Assembly (NCBI GenBank): GCA_950295325.1
Contig: OX485808.1
Span: forward strand, 622,501 to 686,500
Origin: Polytrichum commune
Lineage: Eukaryota; Streptophyta; Polytrichopsida; Polytrichales; Polytrichaceae
Reading direction: 5' to 3'
Length of the DNA stretch: 64,000 nucleotides
The notes below the pieces were generated by a model, which saw only the letters and a program-made list of their open reading frames with translations, was not told the DNA's origin and ran no database searches. The number at the start of each line of letters is the position of its first letter. The stretch's first letter is position 1. A program made the translations under genes and the position numbers. This document shows positions 22,854-34,204 of this stretch, piece by piece.

Positions 22854-24636
22854 TTGATTCCATACAGATTGCTCAAGAAAACCAAACAGCACTCCGACAC
22901 CAACAACGAGAACTCCAATCATCAATCCGACACATCAATCTATTGGCGAATTCAGCAGACACACGACAAGCACTGCCGCAACCCAGCTAGAGGTAAGACT
23001 CCCCCGACCCGCCTGCATACCACCTCTCGCACACCCAATCTCCCCTACCTCACACTACACACACTCCAGCATACACTCACACATTGCATGCACTCCCACA
23101 GACTCAAGCAACTAACAACCCCCACACCGAGACGGAGACGCATGCACCCCCAGCTAACGGCCCTTCACCGGACTCGCGCAGCACTAGACCCCAGCTCAAC
23201 GGCTCTCCACCAAACCCGAAAGACCCCCGTCCCCAGACCCACAACTCTGCACCGAACCGGCACGGCCCACGGTTATACACACCAGCTAGCCGAAAAGACT
23301 AGGCCAGCCGGCCCCCAAGAAAGCAAGCCGTCCCCTCACACACGGTCACCAAGGATGATGGAGGCCCAATACACGTCATTTCGAAACCAAGTTCAAGCCC
23401 AGCCGCCAACTCAATCCAAATCACTTCAATTGCCCCTCGACATGGAGGCCGAAGAAGACTTGGACATGGACGCCCAATTGGAGAACGTGTCACCGGAACG
23501 CGGAAGGAGCTCCCTACAAGTCTCACTTGAAAGACACTCAATCCAAGCTACACAAGCAACACCCCGTAAGTCCATACACATCTCCGAAAGTACACCACCC
23601 ACATTACAATACCGCAATCCCCGGTTGGAAGACGCCTCGGAGAGCCAAACTACGAAAAGGAGAAAAGCCGAAGACTACACCGCCACGTCCACACCCAAAA
23701 TCTCAAGTAAGCACAACACACCCTCCGCCCATACAAAATCCCAACGCACACCCACATTAGGCATTGATATGCTTAGCCACATGTGGCTAGGTTTCCAAAT
23801 GCAAGAGGCACTCCTAACCCAACATGGCAAGAGTACTTTGAAGGAGTCCCGGACAAATGAAGAATTCCTTGCCATAGGTACGCCCCCCACCGAAATCCAA
23901 GAATTCCGCTCACTCCGACACGCCTTCCCAAGGACGAAACAAGTCTTATACCCATCCGAACGACCGGACGCGGTCCCGGGCCAACATCTACACCTCACAC
24001 AAATCCCAAGGCACGAGAAAATATCCAATGACACCGGACTCACCGAAGGTTTTCATGTCACCATAAGGTTTGATGGAGAGTACAAAAAGCTTAGTCGGAG
24101 GGAGGTTAAAATAGCTTGCATAGAAAGGCTCAAACTCATGAACATGACGTTAGGTACCTCATACTCTAACCCCGTGGACATAGGTATCAACACAATCACA
24201 CGAAATTGGGCCGGATTTATTAAAATCCACCTCCAACACCCGAAACGGGATGCTTTGGCCCTCCTCCGTGGAGAAAGAGCTTTTGTCATAACTATGGGGG
24301 ATGGAGAGAGAATCATTGGGAAAGTTGAGAAGGGCTTCAAACTCATCACCAAAGCCCGAAACATGCGACTACACCTAAAGGGAGAGGCCCTCCGCGACAA
24401 TACGGCCACCGACATACTTAGGAGCATCATGAGGGACTCCTACTACGATGGCCGCGAAATAGAGATTCTCTCCCTCACCAAGTCGGACACCGAGAAAGAT
24501 TTCGCCTTCATAACCCTCACCACCGAAGAGGCTAGAGAGGACATCCTCAACAATGGTCTCACATACCATTCCGAACGCCTCAAAGTGAGCATCACCAAGG
24601 ATAAAGACTTGGGCAACTATGGAATACAATATGCAC
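22854..24636 (+). CDS. Retroelement ORF1-like protein (LINE-type, RRM-like C terminus)
   Basis: A frame of about 650 codons continues from 22854 to 24809, but only the part from about 23360 to 24620 looks like selected coding sequence. It has a basic patch (TTKRRK), then a folded region with FHVTIRFDGEYKKLSRREVK, WAGFIKIHL and an RRM-like end KDFAFITLTTEEAREDIL. This pattern suits nucleic-acid-binding ORF1 proteins of LINE retrotransposons, but no zinc knuckle and no endonuclease or reverse transcriptase follow. At about 24637 the composition flips abruptly to GC-rich and the homology-like part stops, so the element is 3'-truncated or joined to another sequence. The first 170 codons may be read through an intron: GTAAGA near 22994, and the alternative frame from ATG 22851 looks coiled-coil. 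LINE is my preferred, unproven assignment. Confidence 0.4.
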
Positions 24637-24899
24637 GGCTGCTTCGCCTTCGCAGCCGCTACCGTCGCCGCCGCAGCCTAGCGCTCGCGGTTGCACCCTG
24701 GCGCTCGCTGCTGGAGACTGTAGAAAGGACCAGGTACGCTTTGACGGGCGGTAACCGGTCATTGCAGGTGAAGCGCATCTGCGAAACCGGCCACTGCAGG
24801 TCAAGATAGGACATCATGCCCGGACGGGCTTCGGGGGTTGCCCGCGAAAAAAATTGGGGAGCGGACCGCCGTGTCCCGAAAAATAGCTTGTGCCTGTGT
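24637..24899. other. GC-rich segment of unknown origin
   Basis: Short and GC-rich, with a partly repeated unit (ACCGGTCATTGCAGGT near 24752 and ACCGGCCACTGCAGGT near 24787). It links the C-rich retroelement-like block to the hairpin at 24900. No gene is supported. Confidence 0.35.
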
Positions 24900-24943
24900 C
24901 CATGCCTCAGCTCCAAGGCCTTGGCCTTGGAGCTGAGGCATGG
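24900..24943. repeat. Perfect 21-bp-stem hairpin
   Basis: Positions 24900-24920 are the exact reverse complement of 24923-24943, with TT between them. It marks the end of the GC-rich block and precedes an AT-rich TIR element by 22 bp. A Helitron 3' hairpin was considered, but the spacing to CTAA (about 28 nt) is wrong. Confidence 0.9.
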
Positions 24944-24965
24944 AAAACGGTAACAATATTATAAC

Positions 24966-26875
24966 CGGTCCTAATATTGCGCAACAATGTTCATGTTGCC
25001 CTTATGTTGCGCAACAATTGCTCATTGGAAATTCTCTCACTTCCATCACAAACATGGAGGGAAAACATGAAATTCACCAATTCCTACATGCAAAATCCTT
25101 GCCAAGAGTCAACCAGAAGAGATTCTCGTCTCCTGCCTTTGCTGATTGCATCCATGGTGTCATTGGAGTCTCTAGTCTCACAAAACGGTGGAACCCTACT
25201 CCGGATTTTCTTGTGATTCATTGGATTTCTTCGTGACCGGTAAGCATTCTGATGTATCGCCTACGAGGTGAAGAATTTTTCTTAAGTGAGAATTGCGTTT
25301 CTGTACGAAATCAGTAGTAGCTTCCTGATCGATATATGATCAAACATTCAGATGTGTGGGAGCTTTGAATTGAACAATTCGGATATGTTTTGGAGTCTTC
25401 AAGGGCTTGAAGTACGAGCTGCAGTCCAAATGTAGGGTTTGACATGCATTCATACATAGATGCATTCATAGGTTTCGCAGTATTTGCATCATACATAAGT
25501 CTTTGCTGCGTTAGGAGCCTTTATCTCGCAAATGCAGACATCAGCACTGAAAAATTCTTTCCTAGACACAAACATAAGAGATTGTCGTCTACCCTTGCAA
25601 AATATACTTCATTGGAATTGATTTCTCTAGTCTCAGGAGACGGTGGAATTCTACCCCGGAGTGATCAGCAGTCTAAATTTAGGGTTGAGACCACCACAAG
25701 TTTGGCATGCATTCATCCATTAGAGCTTAGTGCACGCAATGATAAAGGGATTAGTAGTAGAGGCAGCTATGGCAGAGAGTAGCAGGAGCGGATTGGCAAG
25801 TGGATTATATCGACCTACAATTCGCCATTTTTTCTCATGGTCAAGATTTTGCAGTATTTCTATGTGCTCCAGTAGGAGTGTTTTTCTTTTGTGGTTCTGC
25901 GAGCAACAAGAAGACGCCTGCAACTTTCCTTATCGCAGTGCCAATGGGCATAATAACCAAATCCAATAATTCTTGATTGTTTCATAACATACTGCGCATT
26001 GACGATCAAACCACTTGCAAATGGAAGAGGAAGAGGATCATCAGGACTGCGGCGCACCAAATTGGAATCAGCACTATATAGGGGGGAATGTTCTTTATGA
26101 AATCAAATGCGTGTCTTAACTTGTATGAACTGACAGTTTGGCCTACCTGATCCTTCCAAAGAGGGACCACCAAATCTATAAGTCCACCCATTTTCAGGGT
26201 AGGAGATTGCAATACATCAACTCATATGAAAAAAATTGTATGCCCAGAAAGAGATTTAAGTGTGCCCTGGAATACTCATCCTGGATGGTTTATGAAAATA
26301 CTTCTTGCAAGTTAGCATGTGATGCGTGGCTCTGTTTGCTATCACTTCATCCGTGATAACATAAATTGCAGGTTGAACATCAAAGAACTTCTGGGCAGAT
26401 GTTGGATCTCATCACCACCCCAGCTGGAGAAGTTGATCACATATGTGATCTTTATCTACTTCCTCATCAATAGTATATAGGAATGTGGATTTTAGGACTG
26501 AGGATGTATGATAATACGTAGCTTATGGTGTGATCGAATTTTTGATGTGAAGATTTTAGAATAAGGACCAGAATTCAATAAGGTCTAAGAAAGGACCCGA
26601 ACTGTGCAGTGAATTTGTACCTGTCTTTCAAAGAAATTCTTGCCATGCCCTAATATTGCGCAGTATTAGGGCGGCATTTTTAAATTCTAAAATATCCACC
26701 CCCTTGGTAATCGGGCAAGATTGTTTGTCTGGATTTCATCCGTTCTGAAATAATTTTTCTTGCATCCAAATTACGCATCATCCCACTAGATATTCCCAAA
26801 ATAAAATAAAATAAAATTCTAATTTTTTTGCCTGATATGTCTTGTCGATGTCAACACTGCGCAATATTAGGACCG
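24966..26875. mobile_element. TIR element with CGGTCCTAATATTGCGCA ends
   Basis: The 18-bp string CGGTCCTAATATTGCGCA at 24966 is repeated exactly inverted, ending at 26875. The interior is non-coding, with two related internal segments (near 25115-25215 and 25575-25665, sharing TCTCTAGTCTCA and GGTGGAA). A tip-to-tip version of the end sequence lies at 26648-26671. No target duplication is obvious and no transposase is present, so the superfamily is open. Confidence 0.65.
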
Positions 26876-28096
26876 TCTACCATACTCAACACTAGGCTTG
26901 GGAGTTACAGTGATCAACTTGTGCCCCGTGAAGCAATGGTTACTCATTGGGCACGTGATTACCAAGTAAAGTTTTTCTCAGTTTGGTGAAGCTTGTATAC
27001 ACTTGTATGCTCAGGCTCCAATACACCTTACACATGGTATATCCATGTGCAAGTTTGACGTCCCACAGTACATTGGGTGTTAATCTAGTTCTTCCTGATA
27101 TGAAGAAATGTTGTTGGAGTCTCCATACACTTTATGAATAGGTATTTTGGCTGAGCATGCATTTTGTGCTCTTCGATCTGGTAAGATAAAGTTGCTATAG
27201 TGTTTGGGTGAAGATCGGGCAGCCAAACAGCCCTCAACGGCTCCATGAGCATGTAGTATGAAAACTCCTTCCTTGGTGTGATGAAACCTGCACATAGAAG
27301 GAGAAACTGTATACATTCGTGTTGCAAAAACGAGAGGCACAAACCCTCATGTCCTGGGACCAGCTATTGATGTATTATTCCAAGCCACGGATATTATGTG
27401 GGCAAAATAATTTATGCAAACTGAGGTGTAGGTACCAAGACGTGTAATTTCACAGGCTAAACGACCAAGCCTGGCTCCTGCTACCAAGCAGGTGGGTGGA
27501 GGCATGTCACATAACGGATACTTGTCAGTCTTGCAAACTTAAACCAAAAGCACTCAACATCTACGGTGATGACCTTTTCAAAAGCATCTCATGCTATCCA
27601 ATCCCAGCGTTTTCCACTATTATGTAATCCTTTCCATCCCTACATCCGAAACAAATTGCAAAGCAAGCAAGCAAACTAAGTCACCCTTAATCACCTTGTA
27701 TGACTTCGATCAGAGAATAAGCAATGAAGATCTTTCCGTATTGGCTTATGATATTGCTCTCGTGCAAACCGATAAGGACCATAGGCATCCCCACTATTGT
27801 CAGTAGCATCCCTCTTATTATGATTTTGCAATACAAAGCCTCACAGCTCTACATATGTCTTTTGAGTACGCCATAGTCTCATACACACGAGGTTAAAGCT
27901 CCAAGTTTTGGTCCATAGTCTGTTCCGTCAGTATCCAGTGATCATAGGCCATCATAGTTAGTATGTGTCCACAACATGTTTCAAGGGCATCCCTCAGTTC
28001 TTAAAGGCGATTACTTAAAATGATAACACAATATTTGACATCCCTTTATCTCCACAAAACGGGCAAATTTAACATAATATTCAAGACTACATTATT
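26876..28096. other. Non-coding DNA
   Basis: No domain-bearing frame, RNA gene or paired repeat is recognised here. Two overlapping 85-aa minus-strand frames near 27080-27342 look like chance openings. Confidence 0.4.
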
Positions 28097-28200
28097 GAAA
28101 TTTGCACAGAGTCTAGTTACAAGTCACATTAACTACGAAGCGGAGGCTAAGCGAATAGGCTAAATGAGATTCCCGGTCGAGTCCAACAGCGAGGCTATGG

Positions 28201-28595
28201 TCCAAGTCACAAAAGTAGAGAGAGTCTAGTATCAAGTGGCAGTCAGTCACAAGTCGCAAGTAGAGAGTCTAGTTCAGTTTCAAGTGGCAGTCACAAGTAG
28301 AGAGTCTAGTTTCAGTATCAAGTGTCAGTCACGAGTAGAGTCTAGTATCAGTTTCAAGTGTCAGTCACGAGTAGAGTCTAGTATCAGTTTCAAGTGGCAG
28401 TCACAAGTGTAGAGTCTAGTATCAAGTGGCAGTGGCAGTCAATCACAAGTAGAGAGTCTAGTTTAGTTTCAAGTGGCAGTCACAAGTAGAGTCTAGTTTC
28501 AGTATCAAGTGACAGTCACGAGTAGAGTCTAGTTTCAGTTTCAAGTGGCAGTCACAAGTAGAGTCTAGTATCAAGGAGCAGTCACAAGTACGAAG
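28201..28595 (+). repeat. Minisatellite A (about 38-bp unit)
   Basis: Roughly ten degenerate units of AGTCTAGTATCAGTTTC followed by AAGTGGCAGTCACAAGTAG. Units vary by small indels, as in many minisatellites. Confidence 0.85.
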
Positions 28596-28674
28596 TCTCA
28601 TGAAGTAGTGCAGGCCATAGTCTTCACTAATAGAGAAGCGTCTAGTCACGACAGCCTAACTGGTCCTCCATCCC

Positions 28675-28715
28675 TTTATACCTGCCCTTGTTTGCACTCC
28701 CAAACAATATGGGAC
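28675..28715 (+). promoter_or_regulatory. TATA plus palindromic box, module A
   Basis: TTTATA (28675-28680) is followed 16 bp later by CTCCCAAACAATATGGGAC (28697-28715), which has CCCA/TGGG inverted arms. The same arrangement occurs near 29.79, 31.92 and 39.76 kb, always beside a minisatellite, so it looks like a transposon promoter. Activity is inferred. Confidence 0.5.
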
Positions 28716-29768
28716 AAGACCCATCCAGTCTTCCTTCAGTTGGCTCCTCCTTTTGTTCACGACCCTTCGTCCTCCTCATTCGGCGTTCTGCTTCGCGATC
28801 CTATTGGCCTCATTGAATTCCATCCCCTTCACCTGCGATCAGTCTGGGGGTTCTCCACAGGGTTGTATTTGACTCCATATAATTTGAAGAGTACATCCCG
28901 CAGTCATCGCTCATCATCAATCTCATTCAATCATCGAGATCTCACTGGAAACAATGCAACCCTTCACGCTTTGCAACCGAACAACAATTCTCAATTCCAT
29001 TGACTACCGATATGAGCAAGATTGATATGACCATCTCCCAATGACCTAATCGAAACAGAACATGGCATCAAATCAGATGTCTTGCAAATTATTTGGAGTT
29101 GTGTATTTATTCCATAGCACAACAATTATAGGTTCACCCAAATTCCTCAAGGGCAATCTATAGGTCTCCCAAATTCCGATGATCACCTTTGGATCAAGCC
29201 CACTGGTTGTTGTATCCATATCCAAAAATCCTCCTGCATCCATCCACTTTTTGCTTTGTAGATGGATGCAGATGCACAGGTTGCCATGTCTTCATCTGCA
29301 ATTGGGGTAAACTTCATAGAGTTCATGTTTTATTCCAAAAAACCATGGTCAGGAACTCATCAATTCAAATAGTAGTCCCCAATTAACCTCCACCAATCTT
29401 CCTCTTCTCCCAAACGTCGACTACATTCTTCTGCTCATTCATGCATTGCAATCAGAACCTTCCAAAGCCATCTACAGCTCCATCAATCTTCTTCTTGAGA
29501 GTTTATATGAAAGGTACATGGGCCTTATTTAGTAGCTTTTGTTGGTTTGTAACTTACAATACTTGGATTCATGGTGTTCAAGTTTATGCTCGTCTGCACA
29601 CATGTACATGAAGGAGCTAGGGGTAACGCTGCGAAGTCCTTGAACTCGAATCATATTGATATGGATTCGAGCAAGTCCACTCACAGGGTGCCATAAAAAG
29701 ACTATGGCCGATGCCCTGCAATTATGTTCACTATATTCAGCCTAGATCGCCAGTGAATGGCGCCTTAA

Positions 29769-29810
29769 ACCCATATCGTTTGGGTGAGGGCCGAGAGGCA
29801 AGGATATAAT
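29769..29810 (-). promoter_or_regulatory. TATA plus palindromic box, module B
   Basis: On the minus strand ATTATATCC (29802-29810) is followed by CCCTCACCCAAACGATATGG (29771-29790), matching module D most closely. It faces module A across the middle of the foldback-like element. Confidence 0.5.
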
Positions 29811-29855
29811 GAGGGTCTTTTTTATCCTATTGTGTACACTAGGGCTGGGACTAGG

Positions 29856-30530
29856 TACTCAGACAATGGTCCAGACTACTTGCTACTTGGGTCACTCACT
29901 TAGACTATGGTCCAGACTACTTGCTACTTGGGTCACTCACTTAGACTACTTGCTACTTGGGTCACTCACTTAGACTACTTGCTACTTGGGTCACTCACTT
30001 AGACTACTTGCTACTTGGGTCACTCACTCAGACTATGGTCCAGACCTACTTGCTACTTGGGTCACTCACTCAGACTATGGTCCAGACTACTTGCTACTTG
30101 GGTCACTCACTCACACTATGGTCCAGACTACTTGCTACTTGGGTCACTCACTCAGACTATGGTTCAGACTACTTGCTACTTGGGTCACTCAATCAGACTA
30201 TGGTCCAGACCTACTTGCTACTTGGGTCACTCACTCAGACTATGGTCCAGACCTACTTGCTACTTGGGTCACTCACTCAGACTATGGTCCAGACCTACTT
30301 GCTACTTGGGTCACTCACTCAGACTATGGTCCAGACCTACTTGCTACTTGGGTCACTCACTCAGACTATGGTCCAGACTACTTGCTACTTGGGTCACTCA
30401 CTCACACTACTTGGGTCACTCACTCAGACTATGGTCCATACTACTTGCTACTTGGGTCACTCACTCAGACTATGGTCCAGACTATTTGCTACTTGGGTCC
30501 CTCACTCAAACTATATGGTCCAGACTCCTT
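29856..30530 (-). repeat. Minisatellite B (41/42-bp unit)
   Basis: About 16 units of GACTATGGTCCAGACCTACT followed by TGCTACTTGGGTCACTCACT. Units are 41 or 42 bp, with some shortened ones at the left. All three plus frames stay open through it, giving 190-275-aa frames of repeated peptide; these are repeat artefacts, not genes. Confidence 0.9.
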
Positions 30531-30916
30531 GACAATTGCCACTCGGGTTACTCAGATCATGACTATGGTCCAGCCTACTTGACACTTGGTCCACCCCACC
30601 ATGGACATTTGTTACTCAAACTATGGAACTGCATACTTATTTATTACTTGACACTTCACACTTGGTGGCACTGGTTAGTTGCTAATTGGATACTTGCTAC
30701 TGAAGAGTTTGGAATTGAAGTGAGACACAGTACTCAGACTATGGTTTACAGGTTTACTGGTTACTCAGGAGTTGTTACGAAGACCATGGAACTGCATACT
30801 TACTTGATACTGATGTACTCAAGACTATGGAGTTGGACCTAGAATCTGGTGACTTAGTTTCCGCTCGATTAGCCGGTTCGTAGTTCTTGTCACTCGTTAC
30901 TACTCTTGTCAAATTC

Positions 30917-31650
30917 CGCCTTTAATATAAGTTCATACTGATTTTGGTCCGACAGTTATCGGTGATTGACGTCGACAAACCTTTTTTTTGTGTGGAGCAA
31001 GCCCCCCTAATTGCACTTCATAAGTTTATGGGTGCGGGTATGTTGGATGCACAATATCTTGCTGAAATTATCTCATGCCCTTCATTCATAAGTTCACTTC
31101 TCCATGGGAAAACTACAAGGTGTACATTCCTCATTCACCAGCTCACAGTGATCACCCTTTCAAGACTGACTCTCTCTCTTTTGGAATCCTCTTCCAAAAA
31201 TTAATCTCACAATTTCATCCAAATAGCTCTTCAACCTTGTTCCATGCATGAAGCACTTTAATCCAACATCATGATTCTCGTACTTACTCACCCATCAAGT
31301 CATTCAAATGAAAAAAAGTTCACAATCAGAGTCTACAGTAATTGCGAACTTCACACCCTTATGTGAATATTGTGGTTAGGTTTGTAGGGTAGGGTTCAAA
31401 CTCCGAAAAACCCCAGGGAAGACCAAATGAGTGTCAGATGTATCTCTAGTTTGTCACGATAAGGTTAATTGATAGGTTAAAACGTTTATGGTATGCTTTT
31501 GACAGTCAATTAACTTAAAATTTACTCCCTCATTTGCACTTGGTTATCACTTGCTAGGATAAATTAGCTTATAAGGAGTAAATTACTTAGCCACAATTTT
31601 ATATCTCATGAACTCTTAGTGCTCATAAATAAATTATCATGCTCTTATGT
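30917..31650. other. Non-coding DNA between two minisatellite modules
   Basis: An 86-codon frame at 30944 has no features. No RNA gene or paired repeat is seen. Confidence 0.35.
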
Positions 31651-31860
31651 TTAACAAAAGTCTAGTAACGAGTGACGGGAACATAGTCTAAAGCGTGCGA
31701 ACCGGCCTAGGATAGGACACGAGTCTAGTAGCGAGTATCGAGTCAAGAGTCTACAGTCCAGAGCCACAAGTAGACAGTCTGAGTTCCAAGTAACAAGTAG
31801 ACAGTCTGAGTTCCAAGTAACGAGTCTAATCACCAGTAACCAGTAGCGAGTCTTGTTGTG
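31651..31860 (+). repeat. Minisatellite C
   Basis: Degenerate units of GTCTAGTAGCGAGTATCGAG and AGACAGTCTGAGTTCCAAGT. The beginning (AGTCTAGTAACGAGTGAC) matches the outer ends of the foldback-like element, so this is one end of a related element whose other end I could not find. Confidence 0.7.
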
Positions 31861-31904
31861 TCATGAGAAGCGTCTGAACACATAGTCTCTGAGGTGAGAT
31901 AGGT

Positions 31905-31945
31905 TTTATACCTGCACTAGGTGGGGCTCCCAATCAATATGGGAT
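31905..31945 (+). promoter_or_regulatory. TATA plus palindromic box, module C
   Basis: TTTATACCTGCAC is followed by CTCCCAATCAATATGGGAT (31927-31945), the same layout as module A. Downstream sequence also shares TCTTCCTTCAG with module A. Confidence 0.5.
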
Positions 31946-34204
31946 AAGTGGGTGCGCTATCCTCTCCTCAGCTCTTCCTTCAGGATCTCCCGCGTTCGCT
32001 TCTACAGCGGTTCCCCCACGATTTGAAACACGATCCTCCTCGCGACCGCTTAACCTGAGATCTATCTTCGGAAACACCATGCTTGACACGTAACAGGGGT
32101 CACAGATTTCCAAGGAAGACGAGCATTCTTCATTCCTTGCAAACTTTCAAGTTGGGCAATTTCAGAGCACAATCGAATCTCCCAGCCATTGTGATTCAAC
32201 CGACTCCTGCTCATTGAACGAATAGAAGTATTGAGGAAAAGTTATTACTTATATCCTCTTCTAGGAGCCGGTACAGGGGAATTACTTTCTAGAAAGTGAT
32301 AATTCGACAGAAGAAAATGGTGGCTCAATCCTCTTCAGGGAACGAATTCTCATGCTCGGTTGTGAGGATGTACTGGGTTTGCTTTGACTGGTGCACTTAG
32401 AATTCATCTCATTGATTATGATGAACCCATAATAATCTACTTACTTCTCAACATTGACACTTCGGGATGAATTTAGGAACCGAAAGATTCGCTCTTTCCA
32501 TCCCCACATCCACACTGTGAGATTCTACACACGGGTAATTCAAATATTCTTTCCATCAGTACAGCAAGTGTTGATTCTGTGACTGGTTTGAAGATTTGTA
32601 GAGGGAATTAATTACGCATGACACTGATTTCACGCATTCATGGAAGCTTTTTGCTTACAACAGAAACTCTCGGAGAACATCGGACAATCTCCCTTTAAAG
32701 ACACCAGAGGGAACTACAGTGACTTCATTCACCTGACTGCCTCAACTAATGGTGATGAGTAAAACCATGAGGTTAATTACTGAAAACATGAATAAGTCAG
32801 CTTAGTTCAAGCCCCGAAATTACATCAAAATCACTGAGAGTGTCATAGTCAGAAAACCATGGTTGAACTCACAAAGGGAATTATGGGGACTAGGGAATAT
32901 ATTCTCACTTATGTAGAATTCACATTCTTCCACCCGAGTTTCACACCCACAATATTTCCTCTCTTCCATGCAGAGAATATAACCAGCGACCAAGATAATG
33001 AATTAAAACTTCAGAATGCTGGTGTTTAAAAAGTACGCACTGATTACACAGAGCAAATGCTTCACGCCAGTCCTATTCTTACACAATAATTTATGATTTC
33101 AGGAAATACACTCTCTTCCCGAGAGGGTTTGTTTATTCCCATTCTCCTTGCGACTCAAAACTTCCAATTGACAAACGACCTAATCTCCCATTCAACACGT
33201 CATATGAGATTTATGATCGATCTCACTTACTGTCTATGGCCCTACGAATTGCTATCGTGCAACTATTACTTAAGTTAGACTACTTCCAACTCCAAGTGAT
33301 ATGTGTAATAGCTTGCCACTAATTTTGCTTTATAAAGTGACATTTGTCTGTCCATATCAACTAAAAATACCGAATGTCATCAAAACCCAAAATTTTTGGT
33401 AGACATAGACCCCTCCTTTACTTGCTGGAGGCCCTCCCAAGTCGAGGACGTTTCACCAATTCTCTTCTTCCTTCCTGATCGTCATCCTAACGCCCCTGAC
33501 TCCTTGATTTTGAGTGTTGTCGGGCCTCCTTCGCCTCCTGTCGGAGTACAACTCGTTGTAAATCTTCATCTCGTGCTACCGCTTGTGGATCGTTATTCCG
33601 TTGCCATTTGAGAAATCTTTCGAATGGCCCAGCTCGAGCAAAAGGGAACTCGTTGATTTAAACAAAAATTATGCGTTTCCTTAATGGGGGCCTAACTACA
33701 CACCAATCAAATTCCTCAATTGGGTCCAACCAAAGCAGCTAAAGAGTGCACTCCTGAATAGTGGACGCGTACCTTATACAACACAACTAAGACAAGGTCG
33801 ATTGCCAAGAGACCAGAAGCACTTCGGCAATTACACTGTGATGATAGTGCATTTTGCAAGGCTTCCATGTAGCTCTCACTGTGGAAATATCTCCTCATAT
33901 GTCTGTCACAAATACTAGTCCAGACTCACCGGACTCAATGTCAATTAATTGCAAGTGGAAACCAGTGCAGTCTTCAATATATATGTCCAGTCCAGGCTTC
34001 AAATGAACATTGTTCACGTACCAACATGGGCTGAGGAGGGCAAAGGCCAATACATATATTAATTGTAAAATTCGGGTTGCAACGACAAAATCAATGTACT
34101 TGGCTACGAAGCAAAATCAAAATACCTTCAAAATGCACCCACACTTCCAACACAATCTAATAACCCATCGAATGGGGCCCTTGTAGCGAGGCCATTGATG
34201 TCAG
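31946..34204. other. Non-coding DNA downstream of the HECT-like gene
   Basis: No domain-bearing frame. Small frames at 33093 and 33396 (plus) lack features. The end of the HECT-like gene on the minus strand lies at 34205. Confidence 0.35.

Larger units (their letters stand above)
28097..30916. mobile_element. Foldback-like element with minisatellite-bearing inverted ends
   Basis: Left end (GAAATTTGCACAGAGTCTAG...AACTACGAAGCGG) and right end read on the minus strand (GGAATTTGACAAGAGTAGTA...AACTACGAACCGG) align over about 45 bp. Moving inward, each end has a minisatellite of related sequence and then a TATA box with a palindromic box, in opposite orientation. The middle (about 28.72-29.77 kb) has no recognisable gene. 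Long inverted ends made of subrepeats recall foldback elements; no clear target duplication is visible. Confidence 0.55.

Noticed and set aside
24900-24978. Helitron 3' end (hairpin plus CTAA)
   Set aside because: The hairpin is longer than usual and CTAA is about 28 nt away instead of about 10-12; the CTAA belongs to the neighbouring element's TIR. No Rep/helicase frame is present.
29957-30842. Three overlapping plus-strand frames of 191-275 codons
   Set aside because: They are translations of the 41/42-bp minisatellite in three frames; the peptides are just the repeat unit read in each phase.
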